DNA of 64,000 nucleotides, from the NCBI RefSeq assembly GCF_004342485.1, contig NZ_SMBU01000004.1, forward strand, positions 1-64,000, given 5' to 3'. This DNA comes from Roseateles saccharophilus. GTDB taxonomy: Bacteria > Pseudomonadota > Gammaproteobacteria > Burkholderiales > Burkholderiaceae_C. Below, in pieces: positions 1 to 7,525 of this stretch. The notes under the pieces are model-generated. The model did no database searches. It was given only the letters and a program-made list of their open reading frames with translations, and was not told the DNA's origin. A program made the translations under genes and the position numbers. The stretch's first letter is position 1. Each line of letters begins with the position of its first letter.

Positions 1-29
1 TAGCGCTCGAACTCCTGCAGTTCCTTCAT
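1..29 (-). CDS. Start of an unidentified leftward gene (partial)
   Basis: An ATG on the minus strand at 29-27 opens a frame reading MKELQEFER to the window edge. A purine-rich AGAGGTGAG lies a few bases upstream as a ribosome-binding site, and a plausible promoter lies at 61-89. Only nine residues are visible, so the product cannot be named. The frame, ribosome site, promoter and palindromic operator together support a real gene start, but there is no protein evidence. Confidence 0.4.
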
Positions 30-60
30 CAAGGCTCACCTCTTGCTTGAAGAAGTGCGC

Positions 61-89
61 ATAATGCCTTGAATTTACTAACACAGTAA
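61..89 (-). promoter_or_regulatory. Promoter with overlapping palindrome for the leftward gene
   Basis: Read on the minus strand, TTACTG (89-84) and CATTAT (66-61) are separated by 17 nt and fit sigma-70 -35 and -10 elements. The -35 overlaps a perfect inverted repeat TTACT-AACAC-AGTAA at 75-89, the geometry of a repressor site. The regulator is unknown. The region is AT-rich against a very GC-rich background. Confidence 0.4.
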
Positions 90-93
90 GACT

Positions 94-264
94 AGGAGGC
101 TGCGCGGCCGAGCGAGGCACCCGCGTTGGGCCTGGCAGGGGCGAGTTGCGGGACCATGCGGTGTTGCCGGCTCGTTGTGGGTCCCGACCCACGCCTCGCC
201 GGCGCCTGGCCTGGCCCCGCAACTCGCCCCGGCTCGGGTGCCTCGCTCGGCCGCGCAGACTCCT
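94..264. repeat. Long imperfect inverted repeat (hairpin or cruciform)
   Basis: Bases 100-123 are a perfect 24-nt reverse complement of 235-258, and the match extends outward through 94-98 against 260-264. A second arm pair, 138-152 against 216-230, is a perfect 15-nt match. The arms are separated asymmetrically (14 nt on the left, 4 nt on the right). A smaller GTGGGTC/GACCCAC hairpin sits in the centre. This fills most of the roughly 275-base gap between the leftward gene and the SDR gene. No protein-coding frame here looks real. Confidence 0.85.
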
Positions 265-305
265 GGACCGGTAGGATCGGTGCAACCCACTCAAAAGGCA
301 GTCTC

Positions 306-1088
306 ATGAGTTACTCCATCAACCTCGAAGGCCGCGTGGCCCTGATCACCGGTGCCTCCAGCGGCCTGGGGGCGCAGTTTGCCCGCACGCTCAGCGCGGC
401 CGGTGCCTGCGTCGTGCTGGCCGGCCGGCGCGTCGAGAGGCTGAAGGATCTGCGGGCCGAGATTGAGGGCCGCGGCGGCGACGCCCATGTCGTGCAGCTC
501 GACGTGACCGACCTCGCCAGCATCCGCGCCGCCGTGGCGCATGCCGAGACCGAGGTCGGCACGCTGGACATCCTGATCAACAACTCCGGCGTCAGCACCA
601 CGCAGCGCCTGACCGACGTCACCGAGAACGACTACGACTATGTGATGGACACCAACACGCGCGGCGCCTTCTTCGTCGCGCAGGAGGTGGGCAAGCGCAT
701 GCTGGCGCGTGCGCGCGGTGCGGCGCCGGGCACCTTCATCGGCGGGCGCATCGTCAACGTGGCCTCGATGGCCGGCCTGCGCGTGCTGGGCCAGATCGGT
801 GTCTACGCGATGAGCAAGGCCGCCGTCATCCACATGACCCGCGCGATGGCGCTGGAGTGGGGCAAGTACGGCATCAACGTCAACGCGATCTGCCCTGGCT
901 ATATCGACACCGAGATCAACCACCACCACTGGGACACCGACCAGGGCAGGAAGCTCGTCGATCTGCTGCCTAGGAAGCGCGTCGGCCAGCCCCAGGACCT
1001 GGACACGGCGCTGCTGATGCTGTGCGCCAACGAGAGCCATTTCATCAACGGCGCGGTGATTCAAGCGGACGATGGCTTCGGTGTCTAA
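306..1088 (+). CDS. SDR-family oxidoreductase
   Basis: A 260-residue classical short-chain dehydrogenase/reductase, which uses NAD(P)H to oxidise or reduce carbonyl/hydroxyl substrates in the cytoplasm. The N-terminal TGASSGLG nucleotide-binding motif, the NNSG motif (the usual NNAG with Ser) and the catalytic S...YAMSK set are all present. The C-terminus ends with the usual ING..I..DDGF segment. The ATG at 306 fits the family start; the open frame extends further upstream but runs through the inverted repeat. The last 17 nt overlap the yceH-like gene, so the two are probably co-transcribed. The substrate cannot be told from sequence; FabG-like and glucose/gluconate-dehydrogenase-like members look similar. 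Confidence 0.85.
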   Translation: MSYSINLEGRVALITGASSGLGAQFARTLSAAGACVVLAGRRVERLKDLRAEIEGRGGDAHVVQLDVTDLASIRAAVAHAETEVGTLDILINNSGVSTTQRLTDVTENDYDYVMDTNTRGAFFVAQEVGKRMLARARGAAPGTFIGGRIVNVASMAGLRVLGQIGVYAMSKAAVIHMTRAMALEWGKYGINVNAICPGYIDTEINHHHWDTDQGRKLVDLLPRKRVGQPQDLDTALLMLCANESHFINGAVIQADDGFGV

Positions 1089-1704
1089 GCGAGACCTGAC
1101 CCCGCTGGAGGCGCGCGTCCTCGCCGTTCTTGTCGAGAAGGAAGCCACCGTGCCGGACAGCTACCCGCTGTCGGCCAATGCGCTGACCGCCGGCTGCAAC
1201 CAGAAGACGGCGCGCGACCCGGTCATGGATGTGGGCGAGGCCGAGGTACTGGCCACCGTGGAGGAGCTGAAGTCGCTCAGCCTCGTCAACACGGTGAGCG
1301 GCAGTCGTGTGCTGCGCTACGAGCACAACTTCGCGCGGGGCCTCGGCGTGCCGGGCGCCGCCCAGGCGCTGCTGACCCAGCTGATGCTCCGAGGCCCGCA
1401 GACGGCGGCCGAGCTGCGCCAGAACACCGAGCGCCTGCATCGCTTTGCCGATGTGTCCTCGGTCGAGGGCTTCCTCGAGGAGCTGGCCGGGCGCGAGCCG
1501 CCCTTCGCGATCCGGCTGCCCAAGGCTCCCGGCGCCCGCGAGGCGCGCTGGGCGCACCTGCTGTGCGGGCCGGTCGCCTCCGTCGAGCAGGCCGCCGTCG
1601 CGGCCATGCCGCGCGACGAGGAGGTGGCGCTGCTGCGCGCCGAAGTCGCCGCGTTGCGCAGCCTCGTCAACCGCATCGCCGCCGAGCTGGGCATCACGCC
1701 ATGA
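1072..1704 (+). CDS. yceH: YceH/DUF480 family protein
   Basis: A 210-residue protein starting MASVSKRDLTPLEARVL and containing VLVEKEATVPDSYPLS, SANALTAGCNQKTARDPVM and LMLRGPQTAAELR, the hallmarks of the YceH (DUF480, UPF0502) family. It is built of paired winged-helix domains, so a DNA-binding or regulatory role is plausible, but the family's cellular function is not settled. The C-terminus adds a short coiled segment (DEEVALLRAEVAALRSLV). The start overlaps the SDR gene by 17 nt and the end overlaps the thioesterase gene by ATGA, giving a three-gene translationally coupled unit. Confidence 0.88.
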   Translation: MASVSKRDLTPLEARVLAVLVEKEATVPDSYPLSANALTAGCNQKTARDPVMDVGEAEVLATVEELKSLSLVNTVSGSRVLRYEHNFARGLGVPGAAQALLTQLMLRGPQTAAELRQNTERLHRFADVSSVEGFLEELAGREPPFAIRLPKAPGAREARWAHLLCGPVASVEQAAVAAMPRDEEVALLRAEVAALRSLVNRIAAELGITP

Positions 1705-2120
1705 GGTATGCGGTCCCTGCGGTCAAGAAGCTCACCTACGAGTGCCGCATCCCCATGCGCTGGGGCGACATGGACGCGATGGGCCATATCAACAACACGC
1801 TGTATTTCCGCTACCTGGAGATCGCGCGGGTCGACTGGCTGACGAGCATAGGCGCGCCGCCCAACCCGGGCGGCCAGGGGCCGGTCATCGTCAACGCCTT
1901 CTGCAATTTCTACCGGCAGCTCAAATGCCCGGGCGAGGTGATCGCGAAGCACTACGTCAGCGACCCCGGCCGCACCAGCTTCGAGACCTGGATCACGCTG
2001 GAGCGGGCCGACGAGCCCGGCCTCATCTGCGCCGAGGGTGGTGCGACGACGCTGTGGTTCGACGCGCAGACCGACAAGGCCATCGTGCTGCCGGACTGGG
2101 TGCGCGAGATCGTCGGTTGA
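1701..2120 (+). CDS. Acyl-CoA thioesterase, 4HBT hotdog fold
   Basis: A 139-residue single hotdog-domain protein. The motif MRWGDMDAMGHINNTLYFRYLE carries the catalytic Asp and the start of the hot-dog helix of the 4-hydroxybenzoyl-CoA thioesterase/YbgC-FadM type. It should hydrolyse acyl-CoA thioesters in the cytoplasm; chain specificity is not visible. The ATG at 1701 overlaps the yceH-like stop as ATGA, which fixes the start. The pairing with an SDR is compatible with acyl or hydroxyacyl metabolism, but that is inference. Confidence 0.85.
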   Translation: MRYAVPAVKKLTYECRIPMRWGDMDAMGHINNTLYFRYLEIARVDWLTSIGAPPNPGGQGPVIVNAFCNFYRQLKCPGEVIAKHYVSDPGRTSFETWITLERADEPGLICAEGGATTLWFDAQTDKAIVLPDWVREIVG

Positions 2121-2191
2121 GCGGCGGAAGCCGTGCTTGGTGCATGCCGGCTCTGTCATCATTCGCGGACTGATTGAGAAGGACGTTGGGC

Positions 2192-3658
2192 ATGAGGGCA
2201 TGGATCTGGGCGGGATGTGCGGCGTTGGCCATGGCCATGGGCGTGCAGGCAGCGCCGCCGACGGTGGCGCCGGCCTCGAGTGCGCCGCAGGGCTTCAAGC
2301 TGTTCCGGCCAGCAACGCCAGCCTCGGCGGCGCGAGGGACGGCGCCAGCCAAGCCGACGCCGGCAGCGCCGCCTCCTGTGGCGCCAGCGCCTGCAAGCGT
2401 CGACACCGAGCCTGCGATCCGCGGCTATGCCGTCCCCATCGGCGGTGCGCTCAAGGCGGACAACGACGAGGTCTGGCAGCGCATCGTGCACCTCGCCGGC
2501 GGCAAGGGCGCGCGCTTCGTCGTCTTCGGCACCGCCAGCGAAGACCCCGAAGCCAGCGCCAAGCAGGCGGTGGACCTGCTGCAGCGTCGCGGCGCCATTG
2601 CCGAGGCTCTGCCGGTGGCGCCCAAGTTCCTGTGGGTGGACCTGAACAAGGTCGTGCGCGACCCGGCGCTGACCGCCAAGGTCAAGGCCGCCAAGGGCGT
2701 GTTCTTCACCGGTGGCGCGCAGGAGCGCATCGTCGACGTGCTACAGCCCGGCGGCCAGAGCACGCCCATGCTGGAGGCCATCTGGGACGTCTACCGCAAG
2801 GGTGGCGTCGTGGCTGGAACGTCGGCCGGCGCGGCCATCATGAGCGCGGTCATGGTCCGCGACGGGCCGAGCATCATCGACATCCTGAAGGGCCGCTTCA
2901 ACGATGGCAAGCAGGTCGACCGCGGGCTGGGTTTCGTCGGGCCCAACCTGTTCATCGACCAGCATTTCCTCAAGCGGGGCCGCTTCGGCCGCATGATTCC
3001 GCTGATGATGGCCAAGGGTTACAAGATCGGCCTGGGCGTGGACGAGAACACGGCGGCCATCATCCGCGGCGACGAGATCGAGATCATCGGCGACCGCGGC
3101 GCCCTGGTCGTCGACCTGACCGAGGCCAGGACCGACCCGTCGCTGGGTGCCTTCAACGTGCAGGGCGCGCGCCTGTCCTACCTGGAGCATGGCGACCGCT
3201 ACCACGTGCGCGCCCGCGCCACCACGCCGTCGGCGCCCAAGCTGCGCGGCGAGCTGCACGACGCCGAGTCGCCCAGCTTCAAGCCCTACTACACCGACGA
3301 CGTCTTCCACCTCGACATGCTGGGCGACTCGACGATCTCCAACGCGATGAGCCGCCTGATCGACAGCTCGCGCAAGGAGGTCAAGGGCCTGGCCTTCGAC
3401 GTGCTGCCGCGCGCCAACGATCCGCTGGCCGAGCTGGGCTTCCTGTTCCGGCTCTACAAGTCCTCGGACTCCCTGGGCTGGAGCACCGAGGAGTTCGGCG
3501 GCGAGCAGTTCACCGTGGCCAACCTCTACCTCGACATCAGCCCGGTGCGCCTGCCCATGCCCCTGTATGGCAGTTGGGCGGCGCCCAGGCAGCCCGCAGC
3601 GTCGGCGTCCGAGCCGGCGGCCTCCGCGGGCGGCACGGGAGCTTCGGCGCCGCCCTGA
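2192..3658 (+). CDS. Exported cyanophycinase-like peptidase (S51)
   Basis: 488 residues. Cyanophycinases cut the Asp-Arg polymer cyanophycin to dipeptides. An N-terminal signal peptide (MRAWIWAGCAALAMAMGVQA) and a Pro/Ala linker precede the S51 domain. FFTGGAQERIV, the nucleophile motif GTSAGAA (Ser about 211) and FIDQHFLKRGRFGRM match the family's catalytic regions. A further roughly 100-residue segment (ELGFLFRLY ... LYLDISPVRLPMPLY) follows the core and recurs in the next gene, so it is a conserved C-terminal region. The ATG at 2192 follows an AAGGA ribosome site; an upstream TTG exists but gives a poorer signal peptide. An exported location points to scavenging external polymer, as in CphE-type enzymes. 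Confidence 0.82.
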   Translation: MRAWIWAGCAALAMAMGVQAAPPTVAPASSAPQGFKLFRPATPASAARGTAPAKPTPAAPPPVAPAPASVDTEPAIRGYAVPIGGALKADNDEVWQRIVHLAGGKGARFVVFGTASEDPEASAKQAVDLLQRRGAIAEALPVAPKFLWVDLNKVVRDPALTAKVKAAKGVFFTGGAQERIVDVLQPGGQSTPMLEAIWDVYRKGGVVAGTSAGAAIMSAVMVRDGPSIIDILKGRFNDGKQVDRGLGFVGPNLFIDQHFLKRGRFGRMIPLMMAKGYKIGLGVDENTAAIIRGDEIEIIGDRGALVVDLTEARTDPSLGAFNVQGARLSYLEHGDRYHVRARATTPSAPKLRGELHDAESPSFKPYYTDDVFHLDMLGDSTISNAMSRLIDSSRKEVKGLAFDVLPRANDPLAELGFLFRLYKSSDSLGWSTEEFGGEQFTVANLYLDISPVRLPMPLYGSWAAPRQPAASASEPAASAGGTGASAPP

Positions 3659-3768
3659 TCGTCACCGTTTGCGGTGCTTGTTCACCGACGCTTGCGTTTC
3701 CCCGGGCCGGCCCGCTGTCGCGGCGCCCGCCGAGCTGCCAAGATGGCGGCCCCTTCTGACTTCCCTGC

Positions 3769-3788
3769 GCCCGGCCGGCTGGCCGGGC
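3769..3788 (+). other. GC hairpin just before the second cyanophycinase gene
   Basis: GCCCGGCC and GGCCGGGC form a perfect 8-bp stem with a GGCT loop, ending 13 nt before the TTG start at 3802. It has no T-run, so it is not a clear terminator. It may modulate translation of the downstream gene or partly end the upstream transcript. Confidence 0.4.
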
Positions 3789-3801
3789 CTTCCTGCCGAT
3801 C

Positions 3802-5436
3802 TTGACCACCAACGCCCCGGCCGGCACCGTCATCGTCATCGGCGGCGCGCTCAAGGCCGACAGCGACGCCGTCTGGCAGCGCATCGTCGACGAAGCGGGG
3901 GGCGTCGGTGCGCCCATCGCGGTCTTCCCGACGGCGGCCTTTGAGCCCGAACGCATCGCGGCCCAGATCGTCGCCGCGCTGGGGCGCTGCGGCGCCCGCG
4001 CCGAGGTCATTCCGGTCGCGCCTCATCTGGAAGGCGTCGACCTACGGGCCCGGCTGCACGACCCGGCGCTGATCGCCCGCGTGGCCGCCTGCCGGGCCGT
4101 GTTCTTCTCGGGCGGCGCGCAGGAGTACATCGTCGACACGCTGATGCCTGGCGGGCGGGCCACGGCCATGCTGGACGCGATCCGGGCGGTCTTCGCGGCC
4201 GGTGGCGTCATTGCGGGCACCAGCGCCGGCGCGGCCGTCATGAGCCGCATGATGTTCCGCGACGCGATGGACAACCTGCTCGTCCTCAAGGGCCAGTGGC
4301 GAGCCGGGCAGGAGTACGACCGCGGCCTCGACTTCCTGGGCCCGGAACTGCTGATCGACCAGCATTTCATCAGGCGGGGCCGCATCGGCCGCATGCTGCC
4401 GGCCATGCGCTCGCTGGGCTATCGCCTCGGCCTCGGGGTCGACGAGAACGCGGCCGTCGTCGTCCGGGGCGGGCGGCTGGAGGTCGTCGGCGGCAGCGGG
4501 GCCGTGCTGCTGGACCTCTCCGAGGCCGTCAGCGACGCCGGCCTGCCGGCCTTCAACCTGCGCGGCGTGCGGCTGTCCCATCTCGCCGCGGGCGACTGCC
4601 ACGACCTCGGCAGCGGCGTGACGACGCCGGCGCCGCACAAGTTGAACGAGCCCTGCATAGCCCCGGCCGTGGCCGGCTTCAAGCCGGGCCTGAAGGCCGA
4701 CCGCTACTTCCTGGACTTCCTCGGCAATGGCTGCCTGCTCGACGCGATGCTGCTGCTGCTCGACGGCCCTGCGCCCGAGGTGCGCGGCCTGGCCTGCCGG
4801 GCCAGGCCGCGGCCCGGCGAGCCGGCGCCCGAGCTCGGCTTCGAGTTCCGCCTGCACCGCGGCGAGGGGCTGCGCGGTTGGCGCGGTGCGGCACTGGGCG
4901 GCGAGGACTGCACGGTGCTCGGCATGCGCCTGGACGTGATTCCCGTGCGTGTCGCCACCCCTTTGTTCACGCCGCTGGCTGTGCTGCCTCGTGCCGTGGT
5001 CGAATCGGCACAGGCGGGCCGCGGTGGCTCGGGGAGCATGGCGATGGCAAGGGTCAGTGGTGAATTCAGCGTCGGCATGGCGGCCCAGGCCGCCGAGGAC
5101 GGCAGCGCAGGCATAGGCCGCATGGTGCTGGACAAGCGTTACCACGGCGCACTGGAGGCGCGCGGCGCCGGCCAGATGCTGGCCACGCATGGCAGCGTCG
5201 CCGGCTCGGCGGCCTATGTGGCGCTGGAGTCGGTGACCGGCACGCTGCAGGGGCGCGAGGGCAGCTTCGCCCTCGTCCACCATGGGCTGATGACGCGCGG
5301 CCAGCCCTCGCTGGAGATCGGCGTCGTGCCCGATTCCGGCGCCGGTGGCCTCGCCGGGCTGACGGGCCGCATGAGCATCCGCGTCGAGGGCCATCGGCAC
5401 TTCTATGATTTCGACTTCAGCCTGCCTGAGGCTTGA
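3802..5436 (+). CDS. Cyanophycinase-like peptidase fused to a DUF3224-like domain
   Basis: 544 residues. Residues 1 to about 290 parallel the upstream gene closely (GGALKAD.D.VWQRIV, FFSGGAQEYIV, GTSAGAA with Ser about 141, LIDQHFIRRGRIGRM). A shared C-terminal segment (ELGFEFRLHRG ... RLDVIPVR) follows. Residues from about 417 to the end are extra: RMVLDKRYHGALE, GSAAYVALESVTGTL, GSFALVHHG and PDSGAGGLAGLTGRM fit the DUF3224 family. No signal peptide is seen, so this paralogue should be cytoplasmic, unlike its neighbour. No in-frame ATG occurs near the start of the conserved region, so a TTG at 3802 is used here. The pair looks like a tandem duplication followed by domain gain. Confidence 0.82.
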   Translation: MTTNAPAGTVIVIGGALKADSDAVWQRIVDEAGGVGAPIAVFPTAAFEPERIAAQIVAALGRCGARAEVIPVAPHLEGVDLRARLHDPALIARVAACRAVFFSGGAQEYIVDTLMPGGRATAMLDAIRAVFAAGGVIAGTSAGAAVMSRMMFRDAMDNLLVLKGQWRAGQEYDRGLDFLGPELLIDQHFIRRGRIGRMLPAMRSLGYRLGLGVDENAAVVVRGGRLEVVGGSGAVLLDLSEAVSDAGLPAFNLRGVRLSHLAAGDCHDLGSGVTTPAPHKLNEPCIAPAVAGFKPGLKADRYFLDFLGNGCLLDAMLLLLDGPAPEVRGLACRARPRPGEPAPELGFEFRLHRGEGLRGWRGAALGGEDCTVLGMRLDVIPVRVATPLFTPLAVLPRAVVESAQAGRGGSGSMAMARVSGEFSVGMAAQAAEDGSAGIGRMVLDKRYHGALEARGAGQMLATHGSVAGSAAYVALESVTGTLQGREGSFALVHHGLMTRGQPSLEIGVVPDSGAGGLAGLTGRMSIRVEGHRHFYDFDFSLPEA

Positions 5437-5452
5437 CCCCGGAGAAAGACCC

Positions 5453-5872
5453 ATGAAAAAGATCCATCTGCTTGCCGCTGCCGCGGTGCTGCTGGCTGGC
5501 GCGGCCCAGGCCGCCGACGTCGGCGTATCCATCCAGGTCGGCCAGCCCGGCTTCTACGGCCGCATCGACATCGGCAATGCCGCGCCGCCGCCCGTCGTGA
5601 TGGCCGAGCCGGTCTGGGTGCAGCGCCGGCCCGTGCGCGTCGAGCCCGTCTACCTGCGCGTGCCGCCCGGCCACCAGAAGCACTGGGAGAAGCACTGCGC
5701 CGAGTACAACGCCTGCGGCGTGCCGGTCTATTTCGTCCGCGAGGACTGGTACCAGCAGCGCTACGGCGAGCGTGACGAGCGCCGTCGCGACGACGATGAC
5801 GACCAGGGCCACGGCCATGGCAAGGGACATGGCCGCGGCCATGACAAGCACGAGGGGCATGACCGCGACTGA
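5453..5872 (+). CDS. Small exported His/Asp-rich protein
   Basis: 139 residues with a clear signal peptide (MKKIHLLAAAAVLLAGAAQA). A central region, GVSIQVGQPGFYGRIDIG ... YLRVPPGHQKHWEKHC, resembles small periplasmic proteins common in Burkholderiales with no known function. The last 30 residues are a DDDDD run followed by HGHGKGHGRGH repeats, which suggests divalent-metal binding. Two Cys (HCAEYNACG) could form a disulfide. GGAGAAAG upstream sets the ATG. It starts 17 nt after the cyanophycinase fusion gene and may share its transcript. Function unknown. Confidence 0.75.
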   Translation: MKKIHLLAAAAVLLAGAAQAADVGVSIQVGQPGFYGRIDIGNAAPPPVVMAEPVWVQRRPVRVEPVYLRVPPGHQKHWEKHCAEYNACGVPVYFVREDWYQQRYGERDERRRDDDDDQGHGHGKGHGRGHDKHEGHDRD

Positions 5873-5907
5873 AGCGCAGCAGCCCGCGCCGCGACACAAT
5901 CGCGGCC

Positions 5908-6411
5908 ATGGCTGAACCCGACTCCCGCCCCGAAGGCTTCCAACGCGTCAGCGCCGCACTCGCGGCCTCTGAACACCCGCACCCGCCGCTGTGGCTGGAC
6001 GTCGCCGCCCGCACCGCCCAGGAGGCCGCCGATGCCCTTGGCGTCACGCTGGGGCAGATCGCCAAGTCCGTCGTCTTCCGCCGCAAGGCGGATGACTCGG
6101 CCGTCCTCGTCATCACCTCGGGCGACAGGCGCGTCGACGAGGCCAAGCTCAAGCCCCACACCGGCCCGCTGGGCCGCGCCGATGCCGACTTCGTGAAGGC
6201 CCGCACCGGCTTCTCCATCGGTGGCGTGTCGCCCGCCGGCTTTGCGCCCAGCGCCGGCGCCGCGCCGCCGGCGCTCTTCATCGACCGCGAGCTGTTCCGC
6301 TTCGACATCATCTGGGCCGCGGCCGGCCACCCGAACGGCGTGTTCAAGCTGACGCCGGCCGAGCTGGAGAAGATCACCGGCGCGCCGGTCATCGACGTCG
6401 TGCAGTCATGA
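5908..6411 (+). CDS. YbaK/ProX-type aminoacyl-tRNA deacylase
   Basis: 167 residues, the length of single-domain YbaK/EbsC/prolyl-tRNA-editing proteins, which hydrolyse mischarged aminoacyl-tRNAs (often Cys- or Ala-tRNA-Pro) in trans. IAKSVVFR carries the conserved Lys (about residue 53), and VKARTGFSIGGVSPAGF is the family's glycine-rich substrate-binding segment. It overlaps the DUF1289 gene by ATGA, making a three-gene overlapping set with the DsbA-like isomerase gene. The exact tRNA substrate is not deducible. Confidence 0.85.
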   Translation: MAEPDSRPEGFQRVSAALAASEHPHPPLWLDVAARTAQEAADALGVTLGQIAKSVVFRRKADDSAVLVITSGDRRVDEAKLKPHTGPLGRADADFVKARTGFSIGGVSPAGFAPSAGAAPPALFIDRELFRFDIIWAAAGHPNGVFKLTPAELEKITGAPVIDVVQS

Positions 6412-6635
6412 AACCCGCGGTGGTTTCGCCCTGCGTCAACGTCTGCCAGATGGATGCGGCCAGCGGCTGGTGCCGCGGCTGCGCGCGCAGCATCGACGAG
6501 ATCGCCGGCTGGGGCGGGGCGCCTGCAGACCGGCAACGCCACATCCTCGACCAGTTGCCCGAGCGCCGCGTCGAGATGCATCGCCACGGCCTGTGGCTGG
6601 GCCCGTGGCCGCACAGCGAGGACCAGGACCGATGA
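6408..6635 (+). CDS. DUF1289 family Cys-rich small protein
   Basis: 75 residues with the DUF1289 pattern SPCVNVCQMD....WCRGCARS.DEI..W, whose four conserved cysteines suggest a small metal- or Fe-S-binding fold. The family often lies next to unrelated housekeeping genes and its role is unknown. The start overlaps the YbaK-like gene by 4 nt and the end overlaps the next gene by 4 nt, so expression is translationally coupled. Confidence 0.85.
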   Translation: MKPAVVSPCVNVCQMDAASGWCRGCARSIDEIAGWGGAPADRQRHILDQLPERRVEMHRHGLWLGPWPHSEDQDR

Positions 6636-7291
6636 AGCAGCTGACCTTCTACTTCGACCCCATCTCGCCCTACGCGGCGCTGGCCTTCGAGGCCCTGCCC
6701 GAGGCGCTGGCCGGCCACAGCGTCGAGGTCGTCTACCGGCCCATCCTGTTCGCGGCCCTTCTGCAGGCACTGGGGCAGAAGGGGCCGGCCGAGATCGAGG
6801 CCAAGCGGCGCTGGACCTTCCGCCAGGTGGCTTGGCTGGCGCATGTGCAGGGCGTCGTGCTGGACCCGCCGGCCCAGCACCCCTTCAACCCGCTGCCGCT
6901 GCTGCGCCTGGCCTGGGCCTGTGCGGCGCCGCAGGGGCAGCCGGGCGACACGCCGGGGCGCTGGGTCGCAGAGCAGCTCTTCCACCACGTCTGGCGCGGC
7001 GCCGGTGCCGATGCCAACGAGCCGGCCCGCCTGGCCGAACTGAGCCGGCGCCTCGCGCCCGCGCAGGATCCGGCCGGCGAGGCCGTCAAGCAGCGCCTGC
7101 GCAGCGAGACCGAGGCGGCCCTGGGCCTGGGCGTCTTCGGCGTGCCCACCGTCGAGCTCGACGGCCGGCTGTTCTGGGGCCAGGACGCCTTGCCCATGCT
7201 GCGCGCGGCGCTGGACGGCGACCCGTGGTTTCGCAGCGGCATCTGGGAGTCGGCCGCCCAGCCCCGGCCTGGCGTCGCGAGGAAGCACTGA
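6632..7291 (+). CDS. DsbA-family 2-hydroxychromene-2-carboxylate isomerase-like protein
   Basis: 219 residues of the GST-kappa/DsbA-like group. The N-terminus FYFDPISPYAALAFEALP has the SPY signature in place of a CXXC, as in HCCA isomerases, which use glutathione to isomerise a naphthalene-pathway intermediate. GVFGVPTVELDGRLFWGQD near the C-terminus is the cis-Pro/GST-kappa motif. No naphthalene genes lie nearby, so the natural substrate may differ. The ATG at 6632 overlaps the DUF1289 stop as ATGA. Confidence 0.85.
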   Translation: MKQLTFYFDPISPYAALAFEALPEALAGHSVEVVYRPILFAALLQALGQKGPAEIEAKRRWTFRQVAWLAHVQGVVLDPPAQHPFNPLPLLRLAWACAAPQGQPGDTPGRWVAEQLFHHVWRGAGADANEPARLAELSRRLAPAQDPAGEAVKQRLRSETEAALGLGVFGVPTVELDGRLFWGQDALPMLRAALDGDPWFRSGIWESAAQPRPGVARKH

Positions 7292-7386
7292 GGGCCTGTG
7301 CCAGGCGGGGGCCGGGGCGCTTCGCGCCGACGCAAACCGTCTCAGGATTTACCCGCTGACCGCATCGATTCCCGCATTGAGAAATG

Positions 7387-7523
7387 CTGACCCCGGGTTC
7401 CTGCGGAGTTTGTCAGCGTCGATTCAGACTCACGTCAGAACGGGGTCAGAGGCCATGTGAATAGTCGCACTGCAAGAGATGCCCCATCCCGCGGGCGTCT
7501 CGACATCAGACGGAGACTATTCA
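7387..7523 (+). promoter_or_regulatory. Nested inverted repeats forming a structured leader of the MFS gene
   Basis: Three arm pairs are visible. CTGACCCCG (7387-7395) pairs with CGGGGTCAG (7441-7449). TGAATAGTC (7458-7466) pairs with GACTATTCA (7515-7523). Nested inside the second pair, GAGATGCCC (7476-7484) pairs with GGGCGTCTC (7493-7501) with one G-U wobble. The second stem closes over the CGGAGA ribosome site and ends 2 nt before the ATG at 7526, so folding would be expected to mask translation initiation. No known riboswitch class is recognised. Confidence 0.6.
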
Positions 7524-7525
7524 TC

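Noticed and set aside
126-305. Upstream extension of the SDR reading frame with an earlier ATG
   Set aside because: It is encoded by the inverted repeat, has no SDR character, and the family start fits the ATG at 306.
291-1148. Long open frame on the minus strand across the SDR gene
   Set aside because: Its His/Asp/Val-rich composition is the antisense shadow of a high-GC gene; the plus-strand SDR has all its motifs.
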